This document shows, piece by piece, positions 5,638 through 8,398 of a stretch of DNA of 8,398 bases (positions within the stretch are counted from its first letter, which is position 1; every line of letters begins with the position of its first letter). The translations under genes were made by a program, and so were the position numbers. The stretch comes from Methanomicrobiales archaeon. GTDB taxonomy: Archaea > Halobacteriota > Methanomicrobia > Methanomicrobiales > JACTUA01. Where the stretch lies: the NCBI GenBank assembly GCA_028678905.1, contig JAJRCO010000194.1, positions 1-8,398 on the forward strand, in the 5' to 3' direction. The notes under the pieces are model-generated. The model saw nothing but the letters and a program-made list of their open reading frames with translations, searched no databases and had not been told where the DNA came from.

Positions 5638-6491
5638 TGCCAGTCATCTACATCGACGGCAAGCGCACCTACTTTACGTGGCGGCGACCACAGGCTCTAT
5701 TCCCCTACCGAATGACCGTCTTCGATGTGGACGGCGTCCTCTGCGATTTCGTCACCGGAGTCCGCGATGTGATGTCTGGTCACGGCTACACCCTGCCAGA
5801 AGTGGCTACCTCTTGGGACTGGTTTGAAAGTGTGATCCCCGCCGATGAATTCTGGAAAATTGTAAAATCCACCGAGGACTTCTGGTACCACCTACCACCC
5901 TACAAGTTCACCCTGCGTGACATAGTGGCGCTCCGTGCGCTCGAGGCCCACCATCGCATCTGCTTCGCCACTGTTCGTGTACCGACTGCCGGGCGCCCCG
6001 TTGCCGTCCAAACCGAAGACTGGATCAAAGAGCACCTCGGCATAGAGAACCCGCTCGTGGTCACAGTCAAAGACCATGGAGTTGTCCCCCACCTTTTCTT
6101 GGGGGAAGCCTATCTCAACGATAACCTTGACCAGACCATCAAAGTCGCACTCTCCCGAGGCTACGGTGTGCACCTGCTGAATCAACCGTGGAACCAAGAC
6201 AAAGAAAAGCGGGAATTGCTCCTCTATTTGCGCGGTCACATAGTTGACAGCATCGCCGAATTCGTAGATCATGTACTTGGGAATGAGGGTGCGAGAACAC
6301 GGAACCAAATTGTGACAAGGCGGACCTACATGTTCCCATGGGACGTCGTAGACGCTGCCACCAAGTTCGAGCTGCCGCAGTTCGACGACCCGAGGAGGGC
6401 AAGAAGTGGGGACTATCCGACCACCAAGGGCGGAGTTGATAGGGTTAGAGAAGGACGACGACTTCGTCGTGTTCCTAAGAGCGGGTGGTAA
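5637..6491 (+). CDS. HAD-superfamily deoxyribonucleotidase-like hydrolase
   Basis: This 284-residue protein contains FDVDGVLCDF (29-38), the HAD motif I with nucleophile Asp30 and acid/base Asp32. Motif II is the Thr of CFATVR (Thr112), a lysine lies in VVTVKDHG (Lys145), and LNDNLDQT (160-167) gives the acidic metal-binding motif. This order and the D-x-D-G-V-L-x-D-F form resemble 5'(3')-deoxyribonucleotidases and related phage HAD phosphatases that dephosphorylate dNMPs. A 25-residue extension precedes motif I; ATG 5712 would remove it, but the TAATG overlap at 5637 favours the longer form. The final 33 residues are Arg-rich and lie in the stretch that also encodes the next small gene in another frame, so the tail is probably shaped by overlap. 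The substrate is inferred. Confidence 0.8.
   Translation: MPVIYIDGKRTYFTWRRPQALFPYRMTVFDVDGVLCDFVTGVRDVMSGHGYTLPEVATSWDWFESVIPADEFWKIVKSTEDFWYHLPPYKFTLRDIVALRALEAHHRICFATVRVPTAGRPVAVQTEDWIKEHLGIENPLVVTVKDHGVVPHLFLGEAYLNDNLDQTIKVALSRGYGVHLLNQPWNQDKEKRELLLYLRGHIVDSIAEFVDHVLGNEGARTRNQIVTRRTYMFPWDVVDAATKFELPQFDDPRRARSGDYPTTKGGVDRVREGRRLRRVPKSGW
6392..6399 (+). promoter_or_regulatory. Shine-Dalgarno GAGGAGGG for the 57-residue gene
   Basis: GAGGAGGG sits inside the nucleotidase gene, 6 bases before GTG 6406 in a different frame. It is among the strongest ribosome-binding motifs in the window and is the main support for the small overlapping gene. Confidence 0.65.
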
Positions 6492-6579
6492 CGAGTACGA
6501 GCTCCGAATTCCCGAGGATGATATATTAGATCTAGTATTCAACGTTGAGGAAGGAGGGGAAAAAGATGGGAGTAATTAA
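6406..6579 (+). CDS. Small acidic protein of unknown function, 57 residues, overlapping gene
   Basis: GTG 6406 opens a 57-residue frame ending at TAA 6577-6579. It overlaps the nucleotidase end by 86 bases and the virion-protein start by 14 bases, and covers the otherwise empty 6492-6565. The product looks like a genuine folded protein: ELIGLEKDDDFVVFLRAG, then N-E-Y-E-L-R-I-P-E-D-D-I-L-D-L-V-F-N, i.e. two or three beta strands and a short acidic helix. The tail EEGGEKDGSN is set by the next gene's ribosome site (AAGGAGG). The composition, with alternating hydrophobics and no rare-residue runs, is unlike shadow frames. No family is recognised. It lies at the boundary between nucleotide metabolism and virion genes, so its role is open. 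Confidence 0.7.
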   Translation: MGTIRPPRAELIGLEKDDDFVVFLRAGGNEYELRIPEDDILDLVFNVEEGGEKDGSN

Positions 6580-6979
6580 GCCACGTCAGGTCTTGATGCA
6601 AACAGGTCCCGACGTCACTATCACAGCCACTGGTGTCTTCAACGCTGGCGTAACCCTGCCAGCGGGTGCAACAGTTCTGCGCCTCACAACCAAAGTGGTA
6701 ACAGGCCAAGCTGGTGGTACGCCGTTCACCGTTACAGTCGGTGACTCCGACACTGCCGATGGATGGTTCACCAGCGCGCAGTTGGCGCCAGCAACCGCCG
6801 GTCTGAAGGACTCCAAAGCGGGTACCTACTTCGCCGTTGGAACCCAATTCAAGTTGATGCTTGCTGACCGAAAGATCATTTACACTGCGGCAGCTGGAGC
6901 ACCGACTACTATGCCAGTCCTCAGAACCGAGGTTACCTACCTGGCACCGCCCGAAGACATCTACGGACGGAAGACCTAA
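6566..6979 (+). CDS. Probable small beta-rich virion protein
   Basis: This 137-residue protein starts at ATG 6566, 8 bases after AAGGAGG at 6551-6557. Its sequence is almost wholly beta in character: V-T-I-T-A-T-G-V-F-N-A-G-V-T-L-P-A-G-A-T-V near residues 17-37, a Thr/Gly/Ala-rich middle with VTVGDSDTADGWF, and a last strand LRTEVTYLA followed by PPEDIYGRKT. This composition is typical of small phage structural proteins such as head-decoration, fibre or tail-associated proteins, which are often encoded near the capsid or lysis genes. It has no signal peptide or transmembrane segment. No family can be named with confidence. Its TAA shares a base with the lysozyme ATG (TAATG), placing it in the late virion/lysis unit. 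Confidence 0.65.
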   Translation: MGVIKPRQVLMQTGPDVTITATGVFNAGVTLPAGATVLRLTTKVVTGQAGGTPFTVTVGDSDTADGWFTSAQLAPATAGLKDSKAGTYFAVGTQFKLMLADRKIIYTAAAGAPTTMPVLRTEVTYLAPPEDIYGRKT

Positions 6980-7770
6980 TGCTAGGCGTTGACGTATCAG
7001 TCTACTCGGGTGAGATACCCGTGGGGAAATTCGATCAGATACGCGACGCGGGCTACGATGTTGTGGTGGTGGGCCTGTGGCATGGTGCGTCTGTTAACCC
7101 TTACGCAAACCGGCAGGCCCACGCTGCATTCGAAGCTGGGCTCCACGTCGCCGCGTATGTATTCCTCGCTACGTGGTCGGGCAAGAACGGCGCCAACCAA
7201 GTCTACTCGGGACTCGAGCCTCTGGATCCCGACGTTCGCGATTCGCTTAACTTTGTTGCGATTGACTGCGAAGCCGACTCTGATGCCGAGATGATCAATG
7301 GCGCCATCGGTATGGTCAATGTCTTCAAGCTCAGGCCAGTAATCTACACCGCTAAATGGTGGTGGGAGGGCAAGGGCTTGGACTTCTCCCAGTTCCCACT
7401 CTGGGACGCCTACTACGACGAGGACTCCGACGTCGACTTCCCGAGCCACCTGTACGGAGGGTGGACTAAAGTCATCGGCGAGCAGTGGCAGGGGACAACA
7501 GATTTATTCGGTATCAACGTTGACCTAAACTGGTTTGACGACGAGTTCATTATCGGAAGGAGGGAAGAAGTGACGAGACTATTCGTTCAGCTACCCAACA
7601 AGCCTGAGGTTTATGAGCGGACAGCCGCTGGCTTGGTCCACGTTACCGACCCGGGGACGTTCACAGATCTGGGTGGCCAGTGGGACAAGGTGCTCAAGCT
7701 CGACGCAGGCAACAAAATCTGGAAGCTGCCGGTTTACTACCCCGGCGGTTTGCCAGAGGCGATGAAGTGA
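6979..7770 (+). CDS. Endolysin with GH25-type lysozyme domain and C-terminal extension
   Basis: This 263-residue protein would cleave peptidoglycan glycan strands to lyse the host. GVDVSVYSG (3-11) matches the first strand of GH25 muramidases (G-x-D-x-S). FVAIDCEAD (92-100) gives the D-x-E catalytic motif (Asp96, Glu98). RPVIYTAKWWW and LWDAYYDED are the following barrel strands, and GEQWQG (167-172) with INVDLNWFD (179-187) matches the Q-W-x(n)-D-x-N ending of the family. The barrel therefore ends near residue 190. Residues 198-263 form a separate domain with V-Y-E-R-T-A-A-G-L-V-H-V and a later W-D-K-V and W-K-L-P, probably for cell-wall binding. No signal peptide is seen, which fits release through the holin-like protein downstream. 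The start overlaps the previous stop; no strong Shine-Dalgarno precedes it. Confidence 0.85.
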   Translation: MLGVDVSVYSGEIPVGKFDQIRDAGYDVVVVGLWHGASVNPYANRQAHAAFEAGLHVAAYVFLATWSGKNGANQVYSGLEPLDPDVRDSLNFVAIDCEADSDAEMINGAIGMVNVFKLRPVIYTAKWWWEGKGLDFSQFPLWDAYYDEDSDVDFPSHLYGGWTKVIGEQWQGTTDLFGINVDLNWFDDEFIIGRREEVTRLFVQLPNKPEVYERTAAGLVHVTDPGTFTDLGGQWDKVLKLDAGNKIWKLPVYYPGGLPEAMK

Positions 7771-8006
7771 TCCATCAACCCGAGATAACCATCAGCCACA
7801 GGTCCGACGAGTGGGAAGCCCACGTCCGCTGCTCCTGTGGTTGGGGGGCAGGCAGGAAAGGGTTCTTCATTGTCCGAGCCGAAGACTCACAGTCTCAGCT
7901 AGTACAAGCTGTCTTTGAGTTGGGCACAAGATTCGCAGTCCACGCAGGGACTGACGGTAAGGGAGGTGAAATAATTGTTCAACAAAATCCTCTACGCGAT
8001 TTTTAA
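7767..8006 (+). CDS. Small CxCGW protein of unknown function, 79 residues
   Basis: GTG 7767 overlaps the lysozyme TGA as GTGA, with AGAGG at 7755-7759, 7 bases upstream. The 79-residue protein has an N-terminal beta hairpin leading into HVRCSCGWG (19-27) and then a charged middle. A helix, S-Q-L-V-Q-A-V-F-E-L-G-T-R-F-A-V-H, ends at His59. The pattern C-x-C-G-W, then F, then a helix ending in His is recurrent in small phage proteins and suggests one zinc site (Cys22, Cys24, perhaps His19 and His59). The function is unknown; its place between endolysin and holin-like gene suggests late expression and perhaps a lysis-related role. Longer open frame upstream is shadow of the lysozyme. Confidence 0.7.
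   Translation: MIHQPEITISHRSDEWEAHVRCSCGWGAGRKGFFIVRAEDSQSQLVQAVFELGTRFAVHAGTDGKGGEIIVQQNPLRDF
7961..7968 (+). promoter_or_regulatory. Shine-Dalgarno GGGAGGTG for the holin-like gene
   Basis: GGGAGGTG lies 6 bases before TTG 7975 inside the preceding gene. It is the evidence for a TTG start of the holin-like gene. A strong ribosome site paired with a weak start codon is a common way to set timing proteins at a moderate level. Confidence 0.6.
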
Positions 8007-8193
8007 AAATCCGACGTTGGTGAGGTTGGCGAAGGGCGCGATTGCCGTTGCCGCCAGTTCCGTATGTGCCTTTTTGGTCAAGGAGTTGGGCGACACGAGC
8101 AACACCATCCCCGACATCATCGTCTTGATCGGGACGCCGCTACTCTTGGCAGCGGACAAGTTCTTCCAGACTTGGAGGGCGTCTGCTACTTAA
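7975..8193 (+). CDS. Holin-like small membrane protein
   Basis: This 72-residue protein starts at TTG 7975. It has a short basic N-terminus (MFNKILYAIFKNPTLVRLAK), a hydrophobic segment at about residues 19-37 (GAIAVAASSVCAFLV) and a polar loop with G-D-T-S-N-T. A second hydrophobic segment spans about 45-61 (IPDIIVLIGTPLLLAA), with an aromatic-basic end. Two membrane helices, small size and position just after the endolysin gene fit a two-helix (class II-type) holin that would let the signal-less lysozyme reach the cell wall. The family is not identified by sequence; another small phage membrane protein cannot be excluded. Its 3' end overlaps the convergent - strand gene by 8 bases. Confidence 0.65.
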   Translation: MFNKILYAIFKNPTLVRLAKGAIAVAASSVCAFLVKELGDTSNTIPDIIVLIGTPLLLAADKFFQTWRASAT

Positions 8194-8398
8194 TCCACAA
8201 CCAGGGGCTACCCCGCAGGGCTGCTTTTTGCTCCTCCGTGAAGCCTGAGTCGGGGTAGTCCCACCAGTTTATATTCTCCCCCACTCGATGATGAGCGATC
8301 TCGTGTTCGATCCTGCCACATGCCTGCAGCTTCCACGAACCGAACTTATTCCACGGAGTTCCCTGCTTCGGCAGCCCGAGTAGATCCTTTATGCAGCT
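8186..8398 (-). CDS. C-terminal part of unknown protein with HExxH motif (5' partial)
   Basis: On the - strand one frame is open from the window edge (8398) to a TAG at 8188-8186, giving the last 70 residues of a protein that starts outside. The other - frames and all + frames in 8194-8398 are closed by stops, so this is the only coding candidate there. The sequence is rich in Trp, Glu and His and includes W-N-K-F-G-S-W-K-L-Q-A-C-G-R-I, then EHEIAHHRVGEN, N-W-W-D-Y-P-D-S-G-F-T-E-E-Q, and ends SPWLWIK. HEIAH fits the HExxH zinc-metallopeptidase consensus, but the 70 visible residues do not prove a peptidase. It converges on the lysis genes and overlaps the holin-like gene by 8 bases. The function is unknown. 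Confidence 0.6.
   Translation of the reverse strand, partial: SCIKDLLGLPKQGTPWNKFGSWKLQACGRIEHEIAHHRVGENINWWDYPDSGFTEEQKAALRGSPWLWIK

Noticed and set aside
6380..6500. Possible programmed frameshift joining the HAD gene to the 57-residue frame.
   Set aside because: No slippery heptamer is visible before the overlap, and the small frame has its own strong ribosome site and GTG start, so independent initiation is simpler.
6517..6540. AT-rich patch with TATATT before the virion protein gene, a possible late promoter -10.
   Set aside because: No -35-like element lies 16-18 bases upstream, and the patch is explained by Ile/Leu/Val codons of the 57-residue gene. A phage-specific promoter cannot be excluded.
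5892..6542. Long open frame on the - strand (about 216 codons) opposite the nucleotidase gene.
   Set aside because: It lies wholly opposite well-supported + strand genes, has no recognisable domain, is Ser/Pro/Arg-rich in the manner of antisense shadow, and lacks a convincing ribosome site.
6997..7449. Open frame on the - strand (about 150 codons) opposite the lysozyme gene.
   Set aside because: The + strand carries the full set of GH25 motifs there; the - frame is an antisense shadow.
8204..8229. GGGG-CTA-CCCC hairpin, then GCAGGGCTGC and a run of five T, a candidate terminator for the lysis operon.
   Set aside because: The stem is only 4 base pairs with a 3-base loop and is separated from the T run by 10 bases; the inner GCA/TGC stem is 3 base pairs. 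It is also within the convergent coding sequence. Too weak to annotate.
1..8398. Search by eye for tRNA genes, CRISPR repeats, insertion sequences, transposases, integrase or attachment sites.
   Set aside because: None seen. Almost every base is accounted for by coding sequence, no repeated spacer-like units occur despite the Cas4-like nuclease, and no cloverleaf with a conserved T-loop was noticed.

Overview
The window reads as part of the genome of a tailed double-stranded DNA bacteriophage, or a prophage, of a bacterium. The evidence is a dense block of phage-type DNA metabolism genes, a small beta-rich probable virion protein, a GH25-type lysozyme and a two-helix holin-like protein, all on the + strand. 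The DNA looks moderately GC-rich. GTG and TTG starts are frequent, Shine-Dalgarno sequences of the GGAGG type are strong, and AGG, AGA, CTA and ATA codons are tolerated. The lysozyme and a sigma-70-like protein both argue for a bacterial host. The host genus cannot be told from this sequence.

Layout. From 1 to 3244 lies a DNA recombination, repair and modification block. It holds a RecB/Cas4-like iron-sulfur nuclease (5' end outside the window), a RecA/AAA-fold ATPase of the Sak4-like type, a SAM-dependent DNA methyltransferase-like protein, a three-helix membrane protein resembling SemiSWEET/PQ-loop proteins, a 48-residue Cys-rich protein and an ERCC4/XPF-type nuclease with a helix-hairpin-helix tail. 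From 3229 to 3829 are three small unknown proteins joined by ATGA and GTGA stop/start overlaps. From 3841 to 6491 come a sigma-region-2-like protein, a family 4 uracil-DNA glycosylase with an iron-sulfur cluster, a calcineurin-type metallophosphoesterase and an HAD-type deoxyribonucleotidase-like protein. From 6406 to 8193 come a 57-residue acidic protein, a probable virion protein, the GH25 lysozyme, a small CxCGW protein and the holin-like protein. A convergent - strand gene begins its 3' end at 8186 and runs off the window.

How the genes may work together. The nuclease, ATPase and ERCC4 nuclease fit recombination and processing of phage DNA ends and branched intermediates. The glycosylase, metallophosphoesterase and nucleotidase fit repair and nucleotide turnover. 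The sigma-like protein could steer transcription. The lysozyme and holin-like protein would release progeny. Nearly every + strand junction overlaps, and the only gap between genes is about 11 bases (3830-3840). The + strand genes are therefore almost certainly one translationally coupled transcription unit, and no internal promoter or terminator was convincing. Three genes (2439-2585, 3438-3590, 6406-6579) are under 60 codons and are easy to miss, and all three sit exactly in the junctions between larger genes.
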